Source: Odoribacter sp. (lineage in GTDB: Bacteria; Bacteroidota; Bacteroidia; Bacteroidales; Marinifilaceae). Taken from it: a stretch of 64,000 nt of DNA. The notes beneath the pieces were generated by a model that was given only the letters and a program-made list of their open reading frames with translations, made no database searches and had not been told where the DNA came from. Numbering within the stretch: the stretch's first letter is position 1; each line of letters starts with the position of its first letter. Of the stretch, positions 25,031 through 32,803 are shown in pieces. A program made the position numbers and the translations under genes. The stretch is from the NCBI GenBank assembly GCA_020024465.1, contig JAHHTT010000004.1, positions 11,017 to 75,016 on the forward strand, given 5' to 3'.

Positions 25031-25217
25031 GTTTTTTTATGTTTAAATTTCAACGTTATACGGACAAAGGTAGAAAAAAGAGATGAAATAATACTTGCTT
25101 TCTATAAAAATTAAAATGATCTGCCATCAAATATTGGTTGGCAGATTGATAAAATGAGATTTTTTATATCTGCCAAAAAAAATAAAGAAAAAAAGTAGGA
25201 ATATAATTAATATTTTA

Positions 25218-25225
25218 TATATTTG
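25218..25225 (+). promoter_or_regulatory. -7 promoter element for the riboswitch-abfD operon
   Basis: Perfect TATATTTG. Transcription would start around 25232, right at the 5' end of the cobalamin aptamer. No -33 TTTG stands out upstream, where the DNA is A-rich. Confidence 0.55.
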
Positions 25226-25227
25226 TG

Positions 25228-25410
25228 GTGTCATGGTGATCTTATTCCTTTTCAAGGAAAAAGATTGAATAGGGAATCCGGTGAGAATCCGGAACTGTAC
25301 CCTCAGCTGTAAGTTCTAAAAAAAGTTTTCGCTTTCTAATGGTCACTTTTTCAGATAGAAAAGGGAAGACCGCGAATTCCGGAACAAGTCAGAAGACCTG
25401 CCTGATAAAA
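25228..25410 (+). promoter_or_regulatory. Cobalamin (AdoCbl-type) riboswitch aptamer
   Basis: Core parts appear in the class-I order: AATAGGGAATCCGGTGAGAA (25269-25288), GGAACTGTACC (25291-25301), CAGCTGTAAG (25304-25313), a variable peripheral arm, and the B12 box AAGTCAGAAGACCTGCCTG (25386-25404). P5 is the CCGG/CCGG pair at 25278-25281 and 25289-25292. It lies between a promoter and the genes for 4-hydroxybutyrate-to-crotonyl-CoA conversion; no B12 synthesis or transport gene follows. Such riboswitches normally turn expression off when cobalamin binds. The outer boundaries are approximate. Confidence 0.93.
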
Positions 25411-25420
25411 TATTAATCCG

Positions 25421-25442
25421 TTACTCTGGGGATTTGGAGTAA
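25421..25442 (+). promoter_or_regulatory. Hairpin after the B12 box, candidate P13/L13 kissing loop
   Basis: Six-base arms TTACTC and GAGTAA around the loop TGGGGATTTG. The loop's GGATTT (25430-25435) can pair with GAATCC (25285-25290), which includes loop 5 of the aptamer. That is the geometry of the L5-L13 kissing interaction used by class-I cobalamin riboswitches. The pairing is predicted by eye. Confidence 0.45.
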
Positions 25443-25504
25443 GGGAGATGTGCGAAGTTATTCATATAATTAAATTGTGTTGACGTCATTCGTGACGGGA
25501 CATT

Positions 25505-25762
25505 ATGAACAAAGGAGCATTACAACGTAAATATGATTGTATTTGCGTATCTGATTCTTTTTCAATGAGAAAAAGAAGATGTTTCTCTGTGGTGGCAACG
25601 AGAGACAGCGGATGTTATCCCTTTATCGGCAAGCATACGCTTCAATTCGGTATGTCCTTTTTTTCGCATTCTTTCCTGCTGATTCCCCTTCGTAGCAAAT
25701 GGCTTCTATTTACTGCAATTTTTCTTTATTATAAATTACAATCAATAAACCAAAAATTATGA
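25505..25762 (+). CDS. Possible 85-residue leader ORF between riboswitch and abfD
   Basis: Opens about 60 bases after the P13-like hairpin, directly after a small UUCG-type hairpin (arms CGTCA 25484-25488 and TGACG 25493-25497). It ends in the TGA of an ATGATGA that contains the abfD start. The peptide has a basic N-terminal half and a hydrophobic end (FFSHSFLLIPL, WLLFTAIFLYY) and matches no family I know. It could be a translated leader that links riboswitch control to abfD by translational coupling, or a chance open frame in a 320-base leader. The exact overlap favours the former only weakly. Confidence 0.35.
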   Translation: MNKGALQRKYDCICVSDSFSMRKRRCFSVVATRDSGCYPFIGKHTLQFGMSFFSHSFLLIPLRSKWLLFTAIFLYYKLQSINQKL

Positions 25763-27222
25763 TGACAAAAGAACAGTACATTGAAAGTCTTCGGAAGTTA
25801 AACCTGAAGGTCTATTTTATGGGAGAACTGATCAGTAATCCAGTGGATCATCCGATGATTCGTCCATCTATGAATTCTGTGGCCATGACTTATGAATTGG
25901 CGGAAAAAGAAGAGTACAAGTCTCTTATGACAGTAAAATCCAATCTGACAGGTAAAATAATTAATCGTTTCTGTCATTTGCATCAAAGTGCCGAGGATTT
26001 GATAAATAAGGTAAAGATGCAACGTTTGGTGGGGCAGAAAACCGGAGCCTGTTTCCAGCGTTGTGTCGGAATGGATGCTTTCAATGCGATTTATTCCACT
26101 ACTTATGAGATAGATCAGGCTCACGGAACGGAATATCATAAACGTTTTGTAGAGTATTTGAAATATGTACAGGACAATGATCTCACAGTGGATGGAGCCA
26201 TGACCGATCCTAAAGGTGACCGGGGGCTTTCTCCATCACAGCAAAAAGATCCGGATTTGTATCTTCGTGTCAAGGAAGTACGTCCGGACGGAATTATTGT
26301 CCGAGGGGCCAAAGCTCATCAAACCGGGGCTGTCAATTCTCACGAACACTTGATTATGCCGACGATAGCTATGAAGGAAGCTGATAAGGATTATGCCGTT
26401 TCATTTGCCGTGCCTTCCGATGCTGAAGGTGTGTTTATGATTTATGGACGCCAGTCCTGTGATACCCGTAAGATGGAGAACGGAGCGGATATTGATTTGG
26501 GGAATTCACAATTTGGGGGTCATGAAGCTCTTGTGATATTTGATGATGTATTTGTACCTAATGAACGCATTTTTATGTGTAAGGAATATGAATTTGCAGG
26601 TATGATGGTAGAGCGTTTTGCCGGTTATCACAGACAATCCTATGGAGGATGTAAAGTGGGTGTCGGTGATGTCCTTATCGGAGCAGCTGCTCTTGCTGCA
26701 GATTATAACGGAGTGCCTAAAGCGAATCATATAAAGGATAAGCTTATTGAAATGATGCATCTTAATGAGACCCTCTATTCATGCGGACTCGCCTGTTCGG
26801 CTGAGGGTGCGCCAACACCGGCAGGAAACTATCAGATTGATTTATTGCTTGCCAATGTCTGTAAACAGAATGTAACCCGTTTCCCCTATGAGATTGCCAG
26901 ACTTGCAGAAGATATTGCGGGAGGATTGATGGTAACCATGCCTTCTGCCCAGGATTTAAAAGATCCGTATATTGGAAAATATGTAAAAAAATATCTGCAA
27001 GGAGCCGATGGTACGGATACGGAAAACCGAATGCGAGTTCTTCGCTTGATTGAGAATATTACACTCGGGACGGCTGCGGTGGGTTACCGTACTGAGTCCA
27101 TGCATGGTGCCGGTTCTCCACAGGCACAGCGGATTATGATTGCCCGACAGGGAAATCTTGAAGAGAAAAAGGAACTGGCAAAGCAGATTGCCCGGATAGA
27201 TGAAAGTAAGAACCGGAAATAG
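25759..27222 (+). CDS. abfD: 4-hydroxybutyryl-CoA dehydratase / vinylacetyl-CoA isomerase
   Basis: Converts 4-hydroxybutyryl-CoA to crotonyl-CoA by a radical mechanism using FAD and a [4Fe-4S] cluster; B12 is not needed. 487 residues, the usual length, and very close to the Clostridium aminobutyricum enzyme as I remember it. The cluster ligands are present: Cys98 and Cys102 (GACFQRCVGMD), His291 and Cys298 (GYHRQSYGGCKVG). Other matches are DGAMTDPKGDRG, KAHQTGAVNSHEH, MIYGRQSCDTRK and YRTESMHGAGSPQAQR. First enzyme gene of the riboswitch-led operon, 9 bases before the CoA-transferase gene. Either Met of the ATGATG may start. Confidence 0.96.
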   Translation: MMTKEQYIESLRKLNLKVYFMGELISNPVDHPMIRPSMNSVAMTYELAEKEEYKSLMTVKSNLTGKIINRFCHLHQSAEDLINKVKMQRLVGQKTGACFQRCVGMDAFNAIYSTTYEIDQAHGTEYHKRFVEYLKYVQDNDLTVDGAMTDPKGDRGLSPSQQKDPDLYLRVKEVRPDGIIVRGAKAHQTGAVNSHEHLIMPTIAMKEADKDYAVSFAVPSDAEGVFMIYGRQSCDTRKMENGADIDLGNSQFGGHEALVIFDDVFVPNERIFMCKEYEFAGMMVERFAGYHRQSYGGCKVGVGDVLIGAAALAADYNGVPKANHIKDKLIEMMHLNETLYSCGLACSAEGAPTPAGNYQIDLLLANVCKQNVTRFPYEIARLAEDIAGGLMVTMPSAQDLKDPYIGKYVKKYLQGADGTDTENRMRVLRLIENITLGTAAVGYRTESMHGAGSPQAQRIMIARQGNLEEKKELAKQIARIDESKNRK

Positions 27223-27231
27223 TGGCGGATA

Positions 27232-28533
27232 ATGAATTGGAAAGAAATTTATACCCAAAGACTGACTACTGCCGAGGATGCAATCAAAATTATCCGCGAT
27301 AACGATCGGGTGGTCTTTGCCCATGCGGCAGGTGTTCCTCAGGAAATTACCAAAGCTCTCGTGGCACACAAAGATGATTTCCAGAATGTAGAAATATTTC
27401 ATATGTTGTGTCTCGGAGACGGAGCTTATACCCGTCCGGAAATGTTATCACATTTCCGGCATACCACTAATTTTGTAGGAGGAAATACCCGGCGAGCCGT
27501 CAATGAAGCCCGGGCAGACTTTATCCCTTGTTTCTTTTATGAATTGCCTCGATTGTTCCGAAACGGGACACTGCCTGTTGATGTGGCAATCGTTCATCTC
27601 AGTACTCCGGACGCGGACGGTTATTGTAGTTTTGGAGTCTCTTCTGATTATACAAAGCCTGCGGCTCATTCTGCTCGTGTGGTGATTGCTGAAGTGAATG
27701 ACCGGATGCCTCATGTCGGAGGTGATAATCATATCCATGTTTCCGAGCTGGATTATATCGTTGAAACTTCGAATCCCTTGTTTGAAATACCATTGGCTCC
27801 AATCGGAGAAACGGAACAGGCAATCGGTGGATTCTGTGCCGAACTGATAGAAAACGGCTCTACCCTGCAACTGGGAATAGGGGCTATCCCCGATGCTGTC
27901 CTGCAATGTCTGCAAGACAAAAAAGATTTGGGTATTCATACGGAAATGTTTTCGGATGGGGTGATAGATCTGGTAGAAAAAGGAGTTATCAACGGAAAAT
28001 GTAAAACTCTTCATCCGGGGAAACTGGTTGCTACATTTCTTATGGGAAGCCAACGTCTATACGATTTTGCAGATAATAATCCCGATGTTGCCCTTTTCCC
28101 CGTGGATTATGTTAACGACCCTTACGTTATCGGTCGGAATCATCAATTGGTGTCTATCAATTCCTGTATTGAAATCGACCTCTCCGGACAAGTATGTTCA
28201 GAAACTATCGGTCTGCAACAATTCAGTGGGACGGGAGGACAAGTCGATTATATCCGGGGCGCTGCTCTTTCTGAAGGCGGTAAGTCTATCCTTGCCATGC
28301 CTTCCACTGCAGCACACGGAAAAATTTCCCGAATTGTACCCTATTTAACAAAAGGTGCAACTGTCACAACTTCCCGAAATGAGGTGGATTATATCGTTAC
28401 GGAATACGGAATCGCTCATCTCAAGGGAAAGACTTTACGTCAACGAGCCGAAAGCCTGATTCGGATAGCTCATCCTGATTTCAGAGAATCGCTCATGGAA
28501 GAATTTATACACCGTTTTACATTAACACGATAA
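27232..28533 (+). CDS. abfT: 4-hydroxybutyrate CoA-transferase
   Basis: Moves CoA from acetyl-CoA or butyryl-CoA to 4-hydroxybutyrate, making the substrate of AbfD. 433 residues. Acetyl-CoA hydrolase/transferase family signatures are visible: HAAGVPQEI near residue 31, STPDADGYCSFGVSSDYT, LQLGIGAIPDAV, and GIHTEMFSDG containing the catalytic Glu238, which forms the CoA thioester. The C-terminal part has FSGTGGQVDYIRGA and VTEYGIAHLKGKTLRQRA. It sits between abfD and the 4-hydroxybutyrate dehydrogenase gene with gaps of 9 and 6 bases, so operon membership is certain. Confidence 0.94.
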   Translation: MNWKEIYTQRLTTAEDAIKIIRDNDRVVFAHAAGVPQEITKALVAHKDDFQNVEIFHMLCLGDGAYTRPEMLSHFRHTTNFVGGNTRRAVNEARADFIPCFFYELPRLFRNGTLPVDVAIVHLSTPDADGYCSFGVSSDYTKPAAHSARVVIAEVNDRMPHVGGDNHIHVSELDYIVETSNPLFEIPLAPIGETEQAIGGFCAELIENGSTLQLGIGAIPDAVLQCLQDKKDLGIHTEMFSDGVIDLVEKGVINGKCKTLHPGKLVATFLMGSQRLYDFADNNPDVALFPVDYVNDPYVIGRNHQLVSINSCIEIDLSGQVCSETIGLQQFSGTGGQVDYIRGAALSEGGKSILAMPSTAAHGKISRIVPYLTKGATVTTSRNEVDYIVTEYGIAHLKGKTLRQRAESLIRIAHPDFRESLMEEFIHRFTLTR

Positions 28534-28539
28534 ATAATT

Positions 28540-29655
28540 ATGCAATTGTTTAAATTGAAAACTCGTTTAAGTGAGTTTAGTTCTTTTGCTGACTTTGCTG
28601 AAGAATTCAATCTTACAAAAGAAGATTTAATCATTACGAACGAATTCCTGTATGTTCCGTATATGCGTGAACTGAACCTTCCGTGTCGTTTCATTATGCA
28701 GGAACATTATGGAACGGGGGAGCCGTCTGATGAGATGATTAATTTGATTCTCCGGGATATACAGTTAGACAACTATACTCGCGTGATAGCTGTGGGAGGC
28801 GGGACTGTCATCGATATCTCGAAGCTATTTACTTTGCGGGGCATCACGAATGTGACGGATGCTTTTGAACGCAGAATGCCAATTGAAAAATCCCGTCGAT
28901 TGGTGATTGTTCCCACTACTTGCGGTACCGGTAGTGAAGTAACCAATATATCAATTGCCGAGATTAAATCCCGTCATACTAAAATGGGATTGGCCGATGA
29001 TGCCTTGCTGGCTGACGATGCTGTGTTAATTCCGGAGTTGTTGCGAGGACTTCCCTATAAGTTTTTTGTATACAGTTCGATTGATGCTCTTATTCATGCA
29101 GTGGAATCATACGTTTCTCCGAAATCGAATCCTTACACCCGGATATTCTGTCGGGCAGCCATTGAAATGATTGTCCGTGTTTTTAAACGTATTGCTGCAG
29201 AAGGACCGGAGAGTCGCTTGGAATGTTTGAGAGAAATGTTGATTGCCAGTAATTATGCTGGTATTGCATTTGGAAATACTGGAGTGGGTGCCGTTCATGC
29301 GCTGTCTTATCCGTTAGGAGGAAATTATCATGTACCGCACGGAGAAGCCAATTATCAGTTCTTCACGGAAGTATTTAAATTTTATTACAAGAAAAAGCCT
29401 TTGGGGAACATCCTGGAAGTCAATGCGTTGCTTGCAGACTATCTGGAATGCGATACGGAGCATGTGTATGAAGAATTGGATTGTCTATTAGGTAAATTAT
29501 TATCTAAAAAACCGCTCCATACCTATGGTATGAAACCTGAAGAAATCGACGGATTTACGGACAATGTACTTCAGACACAACAACGTCTGTTGGCTAATAA
29601 TTACGTGGAATTATCAAGAGAAGAAATTAAAGAAATCTATACAATCTTATATTAA
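28540..29655 (+). CDS. 4hbD: 4-hydroxybutyrate dehydrogenase (iron-dependent alcohol dehydrogenase family)
   Basis: NADH-linked reduction of succinate semialdehyde to 4-hydroxybutyrate. 371 residues of the group III (iron-containing) alcohol dehydrogenase family. The nucleotide loop is GGGTVIDISK (87-96), with PTTCGTGSEVTN after it. The metal ligands are Asp182, His186 (SSIDALIHAVES), His253 (GAVHALSYPLG) and His267 (HVPHGEAN). Position in the operon, between the CoA-transferase and the succinate-semialdehyde dehydrogenase, fixes the substrate with good confidence; the family alone would not. Confidence 0.92.
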   Translation: MQLFKLKTRLSEFSSFADFAEEFNLTKEDLIITNEFLYVPYMRELNLPCRFIMQEHYGTGEPSDEMINLILRDIQLDNYTRVIAVGGGTVIDISKLFTLRGITNVTDAFERRMPIEKSRRLVIVPTTCGTGSEVTNISIAEIKSRHTKMGLADDALLADDAVLIPELLRGLPYKFFVYSSIDALIHAVESYVSPKSNPYTRIFCRAAIEMIVRVFKRIAAEGPESRLECLREMLIASNYAGIAFGNTGVGAVHALSYPLGGNYHVPHGEANYQFFTEVFKFYYKKKPLGNILEVNALLADYLECDTEHVYEELDCLLGKLLSKKPLHTYGMKPEEIDGFTDNVLQTQQRLLANNYVELSREEIKEIYTILY

Positions 29656-29662
29656 AAATATC

Positions 29663-31015
29663 ATGGAAATAAAAGAAATGGTAGAGAGGGCCAGAAAAGC
29701 TCAAGTTATTTATGACGAACGGTTTGATCAGGATAAAGTAGATCAGGTCATTAAAGTTGCTGCCCGAACAATTTTTGATCATGCGGAAGAATTGGCACGG
29801 CTTACGATTGACGAAACGCAAATGGGTGTTTATGAAGATAAAGTGGCCAAAATCAGGAATAAATCCAAAGGGGTGTGGTATAACCTGAAAGGAAAAAAAT
29901 CCATGGGGATTTTAAGTATTGATGAGAAGACTAATCTTATCGAAATAGCCAAGCCTATAGGTGTGGTTGCAGGTATTACTCCGATGACAAATCCTGTGGT
30001 TACTCCCATGTCGAAAATCATTTTTGCATTAAAAACAAAAAACGCCATAATCATCGCTCCTCATCCGAAAGCAAAACAATGCTCCAGAATGGCTGTGGAA
30101 CTTATAATTAAAGCAATTGCTCCGTATGATGTCCCGAAAGACCTGGTGCAGGTGATCGAAGAACCTACGATTGAAAAAACCTGTGAACTGATGGAGGCTT
30201 GTGATGTTGTGGTGGCCACGGGAGGAATGTCTATGGTGAAGTCCGCTTATTCATCCGGCAAGCCGTCTTTCGGAGTCGGAGCCGGTAATGTGCAGGTTAT
30301 CCTGGATAGATTTATTGATTTTGATATGGCTGCGGAAAAAATTATTAGCGGACGTTCTTTTGATAATGGAATCATATGTTCGGGAGAACAGAGTTTTATT
30401 TATCATAAAGATGATAAGCAGGACGTTATGGATGCTTTTTGCCGGCATGGAGCTTATATCATTTCTGAAGAAGAACGGGAGAAAGTAATCAATGCCCTCT
30501 TTGAAGACGGGCATATTTGCAGGGATATTGTCGGACAATCTGTTCGGAAAATTGCCGACAAGGCCGGTATCTCTGTGCCGGATAATACCCGTATTCTTGT
30601 GGTTGAAGCTCACGGGATAGGACATGAGGATCTTATCTGTAAAGAAAAAATGTGTCCGGTCATGGCAGCTTTCGCTTATGATAATTTTGATGAAGCAATT
30701 AAAATCGCCAAAACAAATTTGTTTTTGGAAGGAAACGGACATACTGCCGGAATTCATTCCAACAATCAGGCAAACATTATTAAGGCCGGAACAGAGCTTT
30801 CCGTTTCGCGTTTGATTGTGAATGCTCCATGTGCAACTACGGCCGGAGGTTCTATACAAAACGGACTTCCTGTAACCAATACTCTCGGATGTGGAAGTTG
30901 GGGGAATAATTCTATTTCCGAAAATTTTACTTATAGACATTTATTGAATATTACACGCATTGCTCCATTATGTGCACGGATACATATACCTTCTGATGCT
31001 GAAATATGGGAGTAA
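29663..31015 (+). CDS. sucD: Succinate-semialdehyde dehydrogenase (CoA-acylating)
   Basis: Reduces succinyl-CoA to succinate semialdehyde, the entry step of this operon. About 450 residues from MEIKEMVERARKAQ; the longer frame from 29564 runs back through the end of the previous gene and is not used. It has an aldehyde dehydrogenase fold of the acylating type: PIGVVAGITPMTNPVVTPM, IIIAPHPKA, ATGGMSMVKSAYSSGKP, GVGAGNVQVI, and the catalytic Cys239 in DNGIICSGEQS. Seven bases follow the 4-hydroxybutyrate dehydrogenase stop. With its neighbours it makes a complete route from succinyl-CoA to crotonyl-CoA. Confidence 0.93.
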   Translation: MEIKEMVERARKAQVIYDERFDQDKVDQVIKVAARTIFDHAEELARLTIDETQMGVYEDKVAKIRNKSKGVWYNLKGKKSMGILSIDEKTNLIEIAKPIGVVAGITPMTNPVVTPMSKIIFALKTKNAIIIAPHPKAKQCSRMAVELIIKAIAPYDVPKDLVQVIEEPTIEKTCELMEACDVVVATGGMSMVKSAYSSGKPSFGVGAGNVQVILDRFIDFDMAAEKIISGRSFDNGIICSGEQSFIYHKDDKQDVMDAFCRHGAYIISEEEREKVINALFEDGHICRDIVGQSVRKIADKAGISVPDNTRILVVEAHGIGHEDLICKEKMCPVMAAFAYDNFDEAIKIAKTNLFLEGNGHTAGIHSNNQANIIKAGTELSVSRLIVNAPCATTAGGSIQNGLPVTNTLGCGSWGNNSISENFTYRHLLNITRIAPLCARIHIPSDAEIWE

Positions 31016-31028
31016 CGATAACTTCTGG

Positions 31029-31114
31029 TAAATTTATGGGATTACAAGTATTTGGTACATCTGATTAATGTTGGTTTCATAAATTATGTACTGTGCTTGT
31101 AACCCGTAAATTTT
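31029..31114 (+). terminator. Long imperfect inverted repeat, probable operon terminator
   Basis: Arms of about 18 bases (31030-31048 and 31096-31113) pair with two imperfections: AAATTTATGGGATTACAAG against CTTGTAACCCGTAAATTT. An inner GTACAT/ATGTAC pair is possible. It lies 13 bases past the sucD stop and is followed by AT-rich DNA. The separation of the arms is large for a simple terminator. Confidence 0.45.
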
Positions 31115-31129
31115 ATATTATACAAGAAT

Positions 31130-31723
31130 ATGGATTTCAATATTGACATAAAGGAAATATTCACTGCCTTTATGGTGCTTTTTGCCGTAATCGACATTAC
31201 GGGATCTACTCCTATCGTTATCGGATTGAATGATGCAGGGAAAAAAGTAAGTGCCGAAAAAGCAGCGGGTATATCTTTTGTTTTATTTATTACATTCCTC
31301 TTCGTAGGAGACGGATTGTTGAAATTATTTAATATCGATATATCTTCTTTTGCTCTTGCCGGAGCTTTAGTTCTGTTCGTACTTGCTGTAGAGATGACGT
31401 TTAGTATTGAGATTTTCAGGAATGACGGTCCTGAAGGTTCTGCAACAATTGTGCCTGTTATCTTTCCGCTTATTGCCGGTGCCGGTGCTTTGGCAACTAC
31501 TCTGACACTTAAAGCAGAATGTAGTGTTTTCAGTGTTGTTATTGCGATTGTCCTTAATATGGCAATCGTCTATGTCGTTCTTCGTAATGTCTACTTGGTG
31601 GAACGGATTCTTGGAAAGAACGGCGTTTACATTTTACGGAAATTTTTTGGTATCATCCTGCTTGCTATGGCGGTGAAAATTTTTGCGTCTAATTTGGCTG
31701 TTTTGCTGGTGTCGTTACCTTAG
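31130..31723 (+). CDS. MarC family integral membrane protein
   Basis: 197 residues with six hydrophobic helices. MarC hallmarks are the first helix FMVLFAVIDITGSTPIVIGLN and the VIFPLIAGAGALATTL segment in the middle. The cellular role of MarC/UPF0056 proteins is not settled; the old link to multiple antibiotic resistance was withdrawn. It lies alone between the butyrate operon and nadK on the same strand. Read-through from the butyrate operon is possible if the inverted repeat between them is not a terminator. Confidence 0.9.
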   Translation: MDFNIDIKEIFTAFMVLFAVIDITGSTPIVIGLNDAGKKVSAEKAAGISFVLFITFLFVGDGLLKLFNIDISSFALAGALVLFVLAVEMTFSIEIFRNDGPEGSATIVPVIFPLIAGAGALATTLTLKAECSVFSVVIAIVLNMAIVYVVLRNVYLVERILGKNGVYILRKFFGIILLAMAVKIFASNLAVLLVSLP

Positions 31724-31781
31724 GATAATTTCTTTTTGATATTATATTTAAATACTATGTGCGATATTTGAATTTGTTGTT

Positions 31782-31789
31782 TATATTTG
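31782..31789 (+). promoter_or_regulatory. -7 promoter element for nadK
   Basis: Perfect TATATTTG, 23 bases before the ATG at 31813. This also argues against the longer nadK frame starting at 31759, which would begin upstream of the promoter. Confidence 0.6.
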
Positions 31790-31812
31790 CGCAACTTCAA
31801 ATAGTTAAATCT

Positions 31813-32703
31813 ATGATGAAAGTCGCTATTTACGGAAAGAATATCGGAAAGGAATATCTGCCGGCATTGCAGAATTTGGTGAAATGTCTGGAGAAGCATG
31901 CTATTCAGGTGGTTTGTGAGGCAGGATTTGCATCGTTGTTGCAGGAACGTTTCGGATATGAGCCTGATTTTGAGTCATTGTTTGGAAAAAGTGCTTTGCC
32001 GGCGGAAGAGATTGGAATGTTGCTGAGTTTTGGCGGTGACGGTACATTTTTGGATTCGGTGGAATATGTCCGTGATAGCGGCGTACCGGTTTTGGGAATA
32101 AATAGCGGGCGTCTCGGTTTTCTGGCTAATGTACGTGCAGATGAAATCGAAAGAGCCGTAGAATGCATCGTTGGAGGACAGTATGAACTGGAACAGCGGG
32201 AAATGTTGCAATTAAAAGTGGATGGCCGGGAAATGCAGGGATTTGATTATGCATTGAATGAGGTGGGAGTACAGAAGGTGGCTACTTCTTCGTTGTTGAA
32301 TATTCATGCATATATAGGTGATGTCTTTTTGACAACCTATTGGGCTGACGGATTAGTGGTGGCAACGCCTACCGGTTCTACGGCTTATTCGATGAGTGGA
32401 GGAGGCCCGATTGTGAGTCCTGAGTGTCATAATATTATTCTGACACCGATTTGTCCTCATAATTTAAGTATGCGTCCTTTGGTGGTACCGGCTGATTCTG
32501 TGATAGAATTGAAAGTGGAAAGCAGGTCCGGTAATTTTATCTTGAGTACGGATTCCCATATCTGTCGGATGGAGGATTCCTGTCATCTGACAATCCGGCG
32601 TAATGATAAAAAATTGAACGTGGTGAAATTGCCCGAGCATAATTATTACGAGACATTGCGCAATAAATTGAAGTGGGGAAAAGATGAAAGAAATGAAAAA
32701 TGA
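31813..32703 (+). CDS. nadK: NAD kinase
   Basis: Phosphorylates NAD to NADP using ATP. About 296 residues from MMKVAIYGKNIGKEYL. Family motifs: LLSFGGDGTFLDSV with the catalytic GGDG, GINSGRLGFLANV, the conserved ALNEV, and ATPTGSTAYSMSGGGPIVSP. The frame is open upstream to 31759, but that would place the start before the -7 promoter element, so the ATG at 31813 (or 31816) is preferred. It is followed by uppS after about 100 bases containing another promoter-like element. Confidence 0.95.
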   Translation: MMKVAIYGKNIGKEYLPALQNLVKCLEKHAIQVVCEAGFASLLQERFGYEPDFESLFGKSALPAEEIGMLLSFGGDGTFLDSVEYVRDSGVPVLGINSGRLGFLANVRADEIERAVECIVGGQYELEQREMLQLKVDGREMQGFDYALNEVGVQKVATSSLLNIHAYIGDVFLTTYWADGLVVATPTGSTAYSMSGGGPIVSPECHNIILTPICPHNLSMRPLVVPADSVIELKVESRSGNFILSTDSHICRMEDSCHLTIRRNDKKLNVVKLPEHNYYETLRNKLKWGKDERNEK

Positions 32704-32736
32704 TCAGGTTGTCATGAATAATCGTAATATTGTTTT

Positions 32737-32744
32737 TATCTTTG
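32737..32744 (+). promoter_or_regulatory. -7 promoter element for uppS-bamA
   Basis: Perfect TATCTTTG, 59 bases before the uppS start. Confidence 0.5.
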
Positions 32745-32803
32745 GACGGTTTTTTTGAGAACAAATAAGTGATGATTGTTACATCGTATTGAAATAGTGG
32801 TCT

